Origin: Variovorax sp. YR216
Lineage (GTDB): Bacteria > Pseudomonadota > Gammaproteobacteria > Burkholderiales > Burkholderiaceae_C
Assembly (NCBI RefSeq): GCF_900107745.1
Contig: NZ_FNRO01000001.1
Coordinates: 806,001 to 870,000 of the forward strand
Direction: 5' to 3'
DNA length: 64,000 nt
Part shown: positions 15,829 to 23,183 of the stretch, piece by piece
Layout of the letters: each line of letters opens with the position of its first letter
Numbering within the stretch: position 1 is the first letter of the stretch
The notes under the pieces: generated by a model
Told to the model about the DNA's origin: nothing
What the model saw: the letters and a program-made list of their open reading frames with translations, nothing else
The model's database searches: none
Program-made: the position numbers and the translations under genes

Positions 15829-17448
15829 TCAGACGCCGGCTTCGGGATGCTGCTTGTCGACGTCGCGCAGCCGCGTGGTGGCAGCCGGGTGAGCCTGATA
15901 GTTGCGCACTTCCCTGCGCATCACCACGGTGTCCACCATCTTCGAAATCGGCTGGATGCCACCGACCTCGGCGTCGTACTGCCGCTGCGCCTGCTGGTAG
16001 TCGGCAATCTGCCGGGCTTCGTCGCGCTCGACCTCGGCCTTGCGGATCAACTGATTCAACGCGGGGCTGAAGAACGAGGTGCGCCATCCCTGGAAGTTGG
16101 TGAGCCGGGCCGCATCACTGTTGTCGGGGTTGTAGACCAGAGCCCGGAAACTGCCGTGCGGATGCGGCTCCACCCCGACACCGCGCCCCACCAGGATCTC
16201 GAACTTGCGTTCGCGCATCGCGCCATACACCTGATTGCCGGTGCCCGACAGCACGCTCGCACGGATGCCGGCCTGCGCCAGCGTCGCCTGCAGGCTCGTG
16301 GCGATGTTGATGAAGGGCGGATCGGACAGCACGCGGATGGTCGTGTCGAAGCCATCCGGATAGCCCGCCTCCGCCAGCAGCGCCCTGGCGCCGGCCACGT
16401 CGAGCTTGTAGCCGGGGCCGGGCAGCGTCGCAGCCAATCCGAGCGGCACGGGCCGCTGGTTGGGCACGCCATAGTCGGGCATCACGGTGGCGTTGATGCC
16501 CTCGTAGTCGATCAGCTTGCGGATCGCGAGGCGTACGCGGCGGTCGGCGTACCTGGGGTCCTTCAAGCTCACGGCGACGTAGTACATCGTGCCGCGCTGC
16601 GTCGATCGCACGACCACCTCGGGGTTCTTGCGCATGGCCTCGATGTCGGGCACCGAGAGTCCCGAAGCCAGGTCCAGATCGCCGCGTGCGAGCATCAGCC
16701 GCAGCGTCTGCGACTCGGTCATGTGCCGCATGACGACCCGCTTCATCTTCGCCGGACCGCGCCAGTAGCCATCGAAGCGATTCATGATCAGCGTGTCCTT
16801 GGCCCGCCACTGGGCCAGCGAGAACGGCCCGGAGCCCGCCGAATGCGTGGTGAGCCATGCGCGGCCCATGTCGCCGTTCTTCTCGTGAGCCATGACGGTT
16901 CGGCGATCGAGCACCACGGCGCTGACCGACGTGGCCAGCGTGAACAGAACCATCTTCGGATCGGTAGCGACAGGCAGGTCGATCACCAGCGTGTGCGCGT
17001 CGGTCGCGCGTACGGCCTTCTCGACGTTCTCCGCACTCAGGCCGTAGCTCTTCCACGGCGAGGCCATGGCGAGGTTGAGCTTGAGCACCCGGTGCAGCGA
17101 CCACGCCGCATCCTCCGCGGTCAGCGCATGGCCCGACTGGAACCTGACGCCCTCACGCAGCCAGAGCGTGATGCGGCGGCCGTCGTCCGAAACGCTCCAC
17201 CGCTCGGCCAGGCCGGGCAGGATCTTGTCGGGCACGCGTGCATCCAGCTCGATCAGGTAGTCGTACAGATTGACGTTGACCTCCACCACGTCGTTGCCGG
17301 TGGCGGTGGCCGGGTCCAGCGTCAGCAGGTTGTTCATGCTGAACCCCACGATCAGCTGGTCGACCGGCGTCCTGGCCTGCAGCCCGGTGACGCCGGCGCA
17401 CAGCGCCCCGGCCAGCGCCAGCAGGCGCAGCCATTTCCTGTTCTTCAT
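15829..17448 (-). CDS. ABC transporter substrate-binding protein, SBP_bac_5 family
   Basis: A 539-residue periplasmic binding protein of the peptide/nickel/opine class. The signal peptide is KNRKWLRLLALAGALCAGV with cleavage near LQARTP. Family landmarks are LTLDPATATGNDVVEVNVNLYDYL near residue 45, GRRITLWLREGVRFQSG, TAEDAAWSLHRV and IRKLIDYEGIN. The start at 17448 is preceded by GAGGAG. It heads the transporter operon. Given the adjacent enolase-superfamily enzyme and porin, the ligand may be a sugar acid or glycoside derivative rather than a peptide; several such ABC systems import non-peptides. Confidence 0.9.
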   Translation of the reverse strand: MKNRKWLRLLALAGALCAGVTGLQARTPVDQLIVGFSMNNLLTLDPATATGNDVVEVNVNLYDYLIELDARVPDKILPGLAERWSVSDDGRRITLWLREGVRFQSGHALTAEDAAWSLHRVLKLNLAMASPWKSYGLSAENVEKAVRATDAHTLVIDLPVATDPKMVLFTLATSVSAVVLDRRTVMAHEKNGDMGRAWLTTHSAGSGPFSLAQWRAKDTLIMNRFDGYWRGPAKMKRVVMRHMTESQTLRLMLARGDLDLASGLSVPDIEAMRKNPEVVVRSTQRGTMYYVAVSLKDPRYADRRVRLAIRKLIDYEGINATVMPDYGVPNQRPVPLGLAATLPGPGYKLDVAGARALLAEAGYPDGFDTTIRVLSDPPFINIATSLQATLAQAGIRASVLSGTGNQVYGAMRERKFEILVGRGVGVEPHPHGSFRALVYNPDNSDAARLTNFQGWRTSFFSPALNQLIRKAEVERDEARQIADYQQAQRQYDAEVGGIQPISKMVDTVVMRREVRNYQAHPAATTRLRDVDKQHPEAGV

Positions 17449-17527
17449 GGCCTTTGTCTCCTCACTTTCCGCTAGTAAACACAAACGCATATGCGTCCGT
17501 CGTACGCTCCCAGCCCAACTCAGGAAT

Positions 17528-17577
17528 CCTGCGGAACCGGCTTGGCCGGACCGCAGGGATTGCCCCCGGAGAGGGGG
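17528..17577. repeat. Double-hairpin GC-rich intergenic element, copy 1
   Basis: CCTGCGG (17528-17534) pairs with CCGCAGG (17551-17557), enclosing an inner CCGGC/GCCGG hairpin. A second hairpin, CCCCC/GGGGG, lies at 17563-17577. A second element of the same architecture and partly the same sequence lies in inverse orientation at 22935-22992. It sits between the enolase stop and the binding-protein start. Such elements are common in Comamonadaceae intergenic DNA, as recalled rather than searched. Confidence 0.6.
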
Positions 17578-17582
17578 TGAGT

Positions 17583-18737
17583 TCAGTATTTGCGGAGGGT
17601 GTGGGCTTCGATGTAGCCGAAATTGATGTCCTCGCCCAACCCCGGCAACGGCGAAAGATGCACGTAGCCTTCCGCATCCATCGGGTCGGCGAGCTGATTC
17701 AGATAGGCCGGCACTTCGTCATAGTCCAGAAACGGGTGGAGCAGGCCCCGCTCGTACCAGCGGCAGTTCCTGATGGCCGCGCACACGGCCAGGTTGCCCG
17801 CGCCGTTACCGTGCACCTCGCACTGCATGCCGAAGGATTCCGCGAGGTGCGCCACTTTCAGCGTCGGCGAAATGCCGCCCACGCCCGGCACGCCGGCGCG
17901 CAGGATGTCGCAGGCACCAGCCTTCACCCAGTCGGCCCGGCTATGGTGCTTGCCCGAGAGACTTTCGGGCCCGACGATGGGGATGTCGAGCTGATCGGCC
18001 AGCCACGCATAGGACGCCATGCTCTGCTCGTTCATCATTTCCTCGAACCACGTGAAGTTGAGCTTCTCGAGCGCCCGGCCGATGGTGAGCGCGTCGACGC
18101 GGCTGTAGTTGTGATAGCCGTCCAGCATCAGCGGAATGTGCGGCCCCACCGCCTCGCGCACGGCGGCGCAGGCCTTGATGTCCATCTCGACGCTGGGCGC
18201 GAACGACACCGGCGGCATCCAGGTATGGAGCTTGATGGCCTTGTAGCCGCGCGACACCAGCCTTTCCGCGAAGTCGGCATATTCGTCTGGCGTGGACAGG
18301 CCACCCTTGAACTCGTCGCCGCACATCGTGCTGCCATAGGCCGGCACCTTGTCGCGATAGCCGCCGATGAGCCGGTACACCGGCTGACCCAATGCCCGGC
18401 CCGCCAGATCCCAGAGCGCCTGGTCGACGGCCGCCAGACTGCGGTCGGTAAGCTGCCCCGCGCTGCCGCGCTGCCAATGCTCCAGCCCATGCCAGAGTTG
18501 CTCGCGCTGGAACGCGTCCTGCCCGACCAGCACCTTGCGTACGAAGGCATCGATCACGTGCGGGCGGATCACCTCAGGCGGCGCGAAGGCATGACCGCTT
18601 TGCCCATCCTCGGTGGTGATGGTCAGCAGCGCCAGCCTGGCCTGGATCTCGGGACCCGGATGGGAATGGCCCGCGCCATCCACCGAGCGCCGGGTGGGAT
18701 AGCTGAACTCGGTGCCCTGCACCCTCGCAATCTTCAT
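17583..18737 (-). CDS. Mandelate racemase/muconate lactonizing enzyme family protein (enolase superfamily)
   Basis: A 384-residue enolase-superfamily enzyme of the mandelate-racemase subgroup, which abstracts the alpha-proton of a carboxylate bound to Mg2+. Predicted metal ligands are Asp206 (LMLDGYHN), Glu232 (WFEEMMNE) and Glu258 (IVGPESL). The general-base His309 (CEVHGNGAGN) with Asp277 gives the MR-type His/Asp dyad. The usual Lys-x-Lys motif reads Lys169-Leu-His171. GGAGG precedes the ATG at 18737; an in-frame TTG at 18752 is less likely. It lies between the transporter operon and the GntR regulator and is probably a sugar-acid dehydratase or epimerase for the imported ligand. Confidence 0.88.
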   Translation of the reverse strand: MKIARVQGTEFSYPTRRSVDGAGHSHPGPEIQARLALLTITTEDGQSGHAFAPPEVIRPHVIDAFVRKVLVGQDAFQREQLWHGLEHWQRGSAGQLTDRSLAAVDQALWDLAGRALGQPVYRLIGGYRDKVPAYGSTMCGDEFKGGLSTPDEYADFAERLVSRGYKAIKLHTWMPPVSFAPSVEMDIKACAAVREAVGPHIPLMLDGYHNYSRVDALTIGRALEKLNFTWFEEMMNEQSMASYAWLADQLDIPIVGPESLSGKHHSRADWVKAGACDILRAGVPGVGGISPTLKVAHLAESFGMQCEVHGNGAGNLAVCAAIRNCRWYERGLLHPFLDYDEVPAYLNQLADPMDAEGYVHLSPLPGLGEDINFGYIEAHTLRKY

Positions 18738-18785
18738 AGAATTCCTCCCCAATCATCAGTCGTCAGACTTGCGAGAAGTCTACCC

Positions 18786-18802
18786 AACACGTCTGACGTG
18801 TT
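18786..18802. promoter_or_regulatory. 17-bp perfect palindrome, candidate GntR/FadR operator
   Basis: AACACGTC-T-GACGTGTT lies between the divergent enolase and GntR genes. Its core ACGTCTGACGT resembles ACGACTGACGT at 19652-19662 upstream of the porin. Position, symmetry and recurrence make it the best operator candidate for the FadR-type regulator next to it. Confidence 0.65.
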
Positions 18803-18838
18803 GCCTCGTATTTACCCTAGATCGTCTGTCGCCCGCCA

Positions 18839-19579
18839 ATGAACGAAAACCCAGTCCGCGCCAAGAGCCAGCCACAGCGCGTGGTCGACGGCGTCTCCGA
18901 GCGCATCCGGCACGGGGCCCTGAAACCCGGCGACCGCGTGCCGCCCGAGCCAAGCCTGATGCGCGAATTCGGCGTCAGCCGCACCGTCGTTCGCGAGGCT
19001 ATGTCCCGATTGCAGGCCAGCGGCCTCGTCGAAACGCGGCAAGGCATCGGAACCTTCGTGCTGGCGCCGCCGGCGGGCGGCTCGTTGCTTTCGGTCAGTG
19101 CGCATGACGTGCAGGACCGGCAGAAGCTCGCCATGCTCGAGCTGCGCATCAGCCTCGAATCCGAAGCCGCGAGCCTGGCCGCCATGCGCCGAAGCGACGA
19201 GCACCTCCAGGCCATGCGCACGGCGCTGGACACCTTCGACGCCCAGCGCCGGGCGGGCAGCAGCACCATCGAAGCCGACTACCAGTTCCACGCGCAGATC
19301 GCCGCAGCCACCGGCAACGAGTACTTCGAGGAAGTGCTGCGCAACCTCGGCAACGCCACCATTGCACGACGCGAAGGCGCGGAAGACCCCTCCTCCACCG
19401 CTCGCTTCGGTGAAGCACAACCCGCCCTGGAAAGCGGCAAAGCCATCACCCAGCGGGAGCACGAGGCCATCTACGACGCCATTCGCCGAAGCGATCCGGC
19501 CGCGGCGCGTGCCGCGATGTTCATGCATCTGAGCAACAGCCGCGAGCGCCTGCGGGCCAGCGCCGAAACGCGAGCCTAG
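18839..19579 (+). CDS. GntR-family (FadR/FCD subfamily) transcriptional regulator
   Basis: A 246-residue regulator. The N-terminal winged helix covers residues 12-75 (ERIRHGALKPGDRVPPEPSL, then FGVSRTVVREAMSRLQASGL and the wing ETRQGIGTFVL). The C-terminal all-helical FCD domain has the expected ligand/metal-site region (DYQFHAQIAAATGN, HEAIYDAIRRSDPAAARAAM with conserved histidines). No strong ribosome site precedes the ATG. It diverges from the enolase and is followed on the same strand by the porin. FCD regulators often respond to sugar acids or carboxylates, consistent with this locus. Confidence 0.92.
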   Translation: MNENPVRAKSQPQRVVDGVSERIRHGALKPGDRVPPEPSLMREFGVSRTVVREAMSRLQASGLVETRQGIGTFVLAPPAGGSLLSVSAHDVQDRQKLAMLELRISLESEAASLAAMRRSDEHLQAMRTALDTFDAQRRAGSSTIEADYQFHAQIAAATGNEYFEEVLRNLGNATIARREGAEDPSSTARFGEAQPALESGKAITQREHEAIYDAIRRSDPAAARAAMFMHLSNSRERLRASAETRA

Positions 19580-19614
19580 CGCACCCGTTCAAGGGTTTTC
19601 ACGGGGTGGTAGCG

Positions 19615-19630
19615 CGGGTGAGCTCACCCG
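19615..19630. promoter_or_regulatory. 16-bp perfect palindrome CGGGTGAGCTCACCCG
   Basis: The sequence is perfectly self-complementary and lies 36 nt after the GntR stop and upstream of the porin. It could be the stem of a GntR terminator, though there is no T-run, or an operator half of the porin promoter region. Confidence 0.45.
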
Positions 19631-19632
19631 TA

Positions 19633-19686
19633 TGATCGATTTACACATCAGACGACTGACGTCATCTGATGTCAGTGATTCGATCA
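19633..19686. promoter_or_regulatory. Nested inverted repeats upstream of the porin, candidate GntR operator
   Basis: The outer arms TGATCGA (19633-19639) and TCGATCA (19680-19686) enclose CATCAGA/TCTGATG (19646-19652 and 19665-19671), which in turn enclose TGACGTCA. The inner ACGACTGACGT (19652-19662) matches the palindrome beside the GntR start in 10 of 11 positions. This suggests the porin belongs to the same regulon. Confidence 0.55.
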
Positions 19687-19703
19687 GGGAGAGGTACTCA
19701 AAA

Positions 19704-20762
19704 ATGAAATCGGCTGCACTCGCCGCGCTTTGCTGCGCAGGCGCTTTCACGTCCGTGGCGTCCGCGCAATCCGGCCTGACGCTGTGGGGCATCACCGACG
19801 CCTGGATCGGCAGGAGCGTCCACAAGAGCAGCGACAGCCCCACGACACGGCAAACAGTGCTGGAGAGCGGCGGCGCCCAAGTCAGCCGATGGGGCCTGAA
19901 AGGCACCGAGGACCTGGGCGGAGGGCTCGCCGCCCGCTTCGTGCTCGAACAGGGCTTCGGCGTCGATACGGGCGCCATCAGCAAGGTGTCGAATTCGGAG
20001 CAGGGATTCAACCGCGCCTCCTACGTCGCGCTCGCAGGCGCTGCGGGCGAAGTTCGCCTGGGCCGCATGCTCACCGCCTTCGACGCCCTGCGCGGCTCCA
20101 CCAACCACCTGTATGACTCCTCCGGCTTCGCCTCCACCGGCCAGGTGTGGAGCGCCAGCACCACCGCCGCCCACGGGCTTCCCGCCGTGATCGGAAGCGA
20201 CTACATGGCACGGGGCAACAACACCGCCTACTACGCAACGCCGAACGTCGGGCCATTCAGGGGATCGATCGGCTACAGCGCCGACGAAGGAGCCTCGACG
20301 GCCACGCTCAACCCGCGCATCTGGTCCGGACACATGGAGTACGCCGCAGGTCCGCTGCGCATCGGCTATGGCTACCAGTCCGATCGGTACTCGACCGGCA
20401 AGAACAATTTCCAGATCGTCGCGGGCCACTACAACTTCGGCCCAGTCCGAATGGTCGGCGCGGTGCAGCGGCAAACCGACGAACGCGTCCCCGGCCGCCC
20501 CCGTTCGAACGAATGGGAAGTCGGCTTCGACGCCTCTTTCGGCGCCTCGAACATCGCCATCGGCTACGCCAGCGCGTTCACCTGGGATCGGGGCGGCATC
20601 CGGGTCATCGATGCGCGCGGCCTGAGCCTGATGGCCACCTACAACCTGTCGGCCCGCACCCGCATCTACGCGGGCTTTCGCAAGCGCAGGACCCTGCGCG
20701 CGGACCGCAGCGTCTCGCTCGATGCCTCGCGGATCGGCACGGGCGTGATGCACAGGTTCTGA
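19704..20762 (+). CDS. Gram-negative porin (OmpC-like, Burkholderiales type)
   Basis: A 352-residue outer-membrane beta-barrel. The signal peptide is KSAALAALCCAGAFTSVASAQ, then SGLTLWGITDAWIGR, the standard opening of the Burkholderiales general porin family. SRWGLKGTEDLGGGLAARFVLEQGF and a terminal Phe (MHRF) after alternating strands complete the signature. GGGAGAGG lies about 10 nt before the ATG at 19704; the in-frame start at 19632 would translate the palindromic region. It follows the GntR gene by 124 nt and likely admits the substrate of the adjacent ABC transporter. Confidence 0.92.
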   Translation: MKSAALAALCCAGAFTSVASAQSGLTLWGITDAWIGRSVHKSSDSPTTRQTVLESGGAQVSRWGLKGTEDLGGGLAARFVLEQGFGVDTGAISKVSNSEQGFNRASYVALAGAAGEVRLGRMLTAFDALRGSTNHLYDSSGFASTGQVWSASTTAAHGLPAVIGSDYMARGNNTAYYATPNVGPFRGSIGYSADEGASTATLNPRIWSGHMEYAAGPLRIGYGYQSDRYSTGKNNFQIVAGHYNFGPVRMVGAVQRQTDERVPGRPRSNEWEVGFDASFGASNIAIGYASAFTWDRGGIRVIDARGLSLMATYNLSARTRIYAGFRKRRTLRADRSVSLDASRIGTGVMHRF

Positions 20763-20856
20763 GCGCGTTGCGCTTCGCGGCACGGCACCAATCCCCGATC
20801 GCTGCAGTTCCGGAAGGAGGCCGGTACAGTCGGCCCCTCACTGGGAGACCGTTCGC

Positions 20857-22728
20857 TTGTTCCGCTTCTTCGAAAAACGCCTCGACGCCTATCCATCCGC
20901 CGAGCCCGGACTGCCGCCGCACGGCTTCCTGGCTTTCGTCTGGTCGTGCACGCAGGGGTTGCGCGGAGCGATCGCCACGATGGCGCTGCTCACCGCGGCG
21001 ATGTCGGCTTTCGAGGCGCTGCTGTTCGCCATCCTCGGCCGCATCGTCGACTGGCTCGGCGGGCAGGCACCGTCGCGGCTGTGGGAAGACCGCGGCACCA
21101 CGCTGGCATGGCTCGGCGTCGCGCTGGTCGCGAGCATCGCCGTGGTCGCTCTGCAGACCATCGTCAAGCACCAGACGCTCGCGATCAACCTGCCGATGCG
21201 GCTGCGCTGGAACTTCCACCGCCTGATGCTCGGGCAGAGCATGGCCTTCTACCAGGACGAGTTCGCGGGCCGCATCACGGCCAAGGTGATGCAGACCGCG
21301 CTCGCGGTGCGCGACACCATCTTCGTGCTGGCCGACGTGCTGGTGGCCATGTGCGTCTACGTCGCGACGATGATCGTGCTCGCCGCGGTGCTCGACCGGC
21401 AGTTGATGCTGCCCTTCGTCATCTGGCTGGCCCTCTACATCGCGCAGCTCGTCTTCTTCGTGCCGCGCCTGGGCCACATCGGAAAGGCACAGGCGGATGC
21501 ACGCGCATCGATGACCGGTCGCGTGACCGACGCCTACACCAACATTGCGACGGTCAAGCTCTTCTCGCATGCGCACCGCGAGGCCGGCTTCGCGCGCTCG
21601 GCCATGCAGGAGTTCATGCAGACCGGCTACGCGCAGATGCGTCTGGTGAGCGCCTTCGAGATCACCAACCACACGCTCAGCATGGGCCTGACCGCCGGCA
21701 TGGCGGGCATGGGCCTGTGGCTCTGGTCGCAGGGCGCGATCGGCGTCGGCGCCGTGGCCGCGGCCACCGCGATGGCGCTGCGGCTGCAGGGCATGTCGCA
21801 CTGGATCATGTGGGAGATGACCAGCCTGTTCGAGAACATCGGCACGGTGCAGGACGGCATGAAGACGCTGTCACGCCCGCGCACCGTGGTCGATGCGCCG
21901 GACGCCGCGGCGCTCGCGGTGCCGCGCGGCGAGGTCCGCTTCGAGCACGTGAGCTTCCGCTACGGCGACGCGGGCCGGCGCGTGATCGACGACCTCACGC
22001 TCACCGTCGCGCCGGGCGAGAAGATCGGCCTGGTCGGCCGGTCGGGCGCGGGCAAGTCGACGCTGGTGAACCTGCTGCTGCGCTTTCATGACCTGGACAG
22101 CGGCCGCATCCTCGTCGACGGACAGGACGTCGCGCACGTCACGCAGGACAGCCTGCGCGCCCACATCGGCATGGTGACGCAGGACACCTCGCTGATGCAC
22201 CGCTCGGTGGCCGACAACATCAGCTACGGCAAGCCCGATGCGACCGCGACCGCGATCCAGGCCGCAGCCGAACGAGCCGAAGCGCATGCCTTCATCCAGA
22301 CGCTGGGTGACCCGGCGGGCCGCAAGGGCTACGAGGCCCATGTGGGCGAGCGCGGCGTCAAGCTCTCGGGCGGGCAGCGCCAGCGCATCGCGATCGCGCG
22401 GGTGATGCTGAAGGATGCGCCGATCCTGCTGCTCGACGAAGCCACCAGCGCGCTCGATTCCGAAGTCGAGGCGGCGATCCAGGCCAGCCTCTACCGCCTC
22501 ATGGAAGGCAAGACCGTGGTCGCGATCGCGCACCGGCTGTCGACCATCGCCGCGATGGACCGGCTGGTGGTGCTCGACAACGGCCGCGTGGTCGAGGAAG
22601 GCGACCACAAGACGCTGCTGGCAAAGGGCGGCCTCTATGCGCGGCTCTGGGCGCACCAGAGCGGCGGCTTCCTCGGCGATGGCAGCGAGGACGAGGGCAG
22701 CGAAGAGGCGGAGACGTCGACAGTCTGA
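20857..22728 (+). CDS. ABC exporter, fused permease and ATPase
   Basis: A 623-residue half-transporter with an N-terminal six-helix membrane domain (residues about 40-340) and a C-terminal ATPase: Walker A GRSGAGKST near 398, signature LSGGQRQRIAIAR near 503, Walker B ILLLDEATSALD and H-loop IAHRLS. It resembles the MsbA/multidrug exporter group and should work as a homodimer. The TTG start at 20857 is preceded by GGGAG. An acidic tail (EDEGSEEAE) ends the chain. It stands between the porin and the small membrane peptide with no obvious partner; the substrate is unknown. Confidence 0.9.
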   Translation: MFRFFEKRLDAYPSAEPGLPPHGFLAFVWSCTQGLRGAIATMALLTAAMSAFEALLFAILGRIVDWLGGQAPSRLWEDRGTTLAWLGVALVASIAVVALQTIVKHQTLAINLPMRLRWNFHRLMLGQSMAFYQDEFAGRITAKVMQTALAVRDTIFVLADVLVAMCVYVATMIVLAAVLDRQLMLPFVIWLALYIAQLVFFVPRLGHIGKAQADARASMTGRVTDAYTNIATVKLFSHAHREAGFARSAMQEFMQTGYAQMRLVSAFEITNHTLSMGLTAGMAGMGLWLWSQGAIGVGAVAAATAMALRLQGMSHWIMWEMTSLFENIGTVQDGMKTLSRPRTVVDAPDAAALAVPRGEVRFEHVSFRYGDAGRRVIDDLTLTVAPGEKIGLVGRSGAGKSTLVNLLLRFHDLDSGRILVDGQDVAHVTQDSLRAHIGMVTQDTSLMHRSVADNISYGKPDATATAIQAAAERAEAHAFIQTLGDPAGRKGYEAHVGERGVKLSGGQRQRIAIARVMLKDAPILLLDEATSALDSEVEAAIQASLYRLMEGKTVVAIAHRLSTIAAMDRLVVLDNGRVVEEGDHKTLLAKGGLYARLWAHQSGGFLGDGSEDEGSEEAETSTV

Positions 22729-22823
22729 CCCGCAAGTCCTACAGTGGGCAGTGCACCCCGCCGACACCGGCGGGAGGGCGCGATGGGCATTCTGGAATCG
22801 TCTTCAACAGAGGAGTTTCAACC

Positions 22824-22898
22824 GTGAATTCCATCATCTACATCGTCGGTCTGGTCGTGGTCGTGGTCGCCGTGCTGTCGTTCTTCGGCTTGCGCTGA
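22824..22898 (+). CDS. 24-residue single-span membrane peptide
   Basis: GTG at 22824 opens a 25-codon frame reading MNSIIYIVGLVVVVVAVLSF followed by FGLR and TGA. AGAGGAG lies 8 nt upstream, an excellent ribosome site. The product is a single hydrophobic helix with a short polar N-terminus and a terminal Arg, the layout of known small inner-membrane proteins. Similar tiny proteins are, as I recall, widespread in Burkholderiales and usually unannotated. It follows the ABC exporter by 95 nt; a CCCGCCG/CGGCGGG hairpin (22757-22774) lies between them. The function is unknown. Confidence 0.7.
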   Translation: MNSIIYIVGLVVVVVAVLSFFGLR

Positions 22899-22934
22899 GA
22901 CCCACCCCCGTTGCTTGCTCACTTCGTGTAGCCG

Positions 22935-22992
22935 CCTCCCCCCTCAAGGGGGCGCACCCGGCGGCCCGGCAGAGCCGGTTCCGCGGGTGCCT
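22935..22992. repeat. Double-hairpin GC-rich intergenic element, copy 2
   Basis: A CCCCCT/AGGGGG hairpin is followed by an ACCCGGCGG/CCGCGGGT stem enclosing CCGGC/GCCGG. This is the architecture of the 17528-17577 element in reverse orientation. It occupies the 285-nt gap between the small membrane peptide and the DUF2868 gene, where no other gene is seen. Confidence 0.6.
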
Positions 22993-23183
22993 GCGAACAG
23001 GCCTGCTGCGCGGCCTCGGGTTTTGCTGAAGACTCTCCCCTTCCCCCGCGCATGGACTTGATGAGGCAGTAGCCGCGGCCGTTTCGTGGACGTTGCTCCC
23101 GGGTCGCCGCGGGCATAATTTCCCGCTCCCCTCCGGTGCCCCGGAGTGCCCCGAGCCGTGAAATAAGAAAGCTGTCGAACCCC

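Noticed and set aside
19657..19664. TGACGTCA as a CRE-like or restriction-type site on its own
   Set aside because: An 8-bp palindrome is expected by chance; it is meaningful only as part of the nested repeats shared with the GntR promoter.
22757..22774. CCCGCCG/CGGCGGG hairpin as terminator of the ABC exporter
   Set aside because: The stem is good but no T-run follows; kept only as a note in the small-peptide entry.
22757..22992. CRISPR-like repeats in GC-rich intergenic hairpins
   Set aside because: There are no regularly spaced identical repeats or cas genes; the elements are isolated hairpins.
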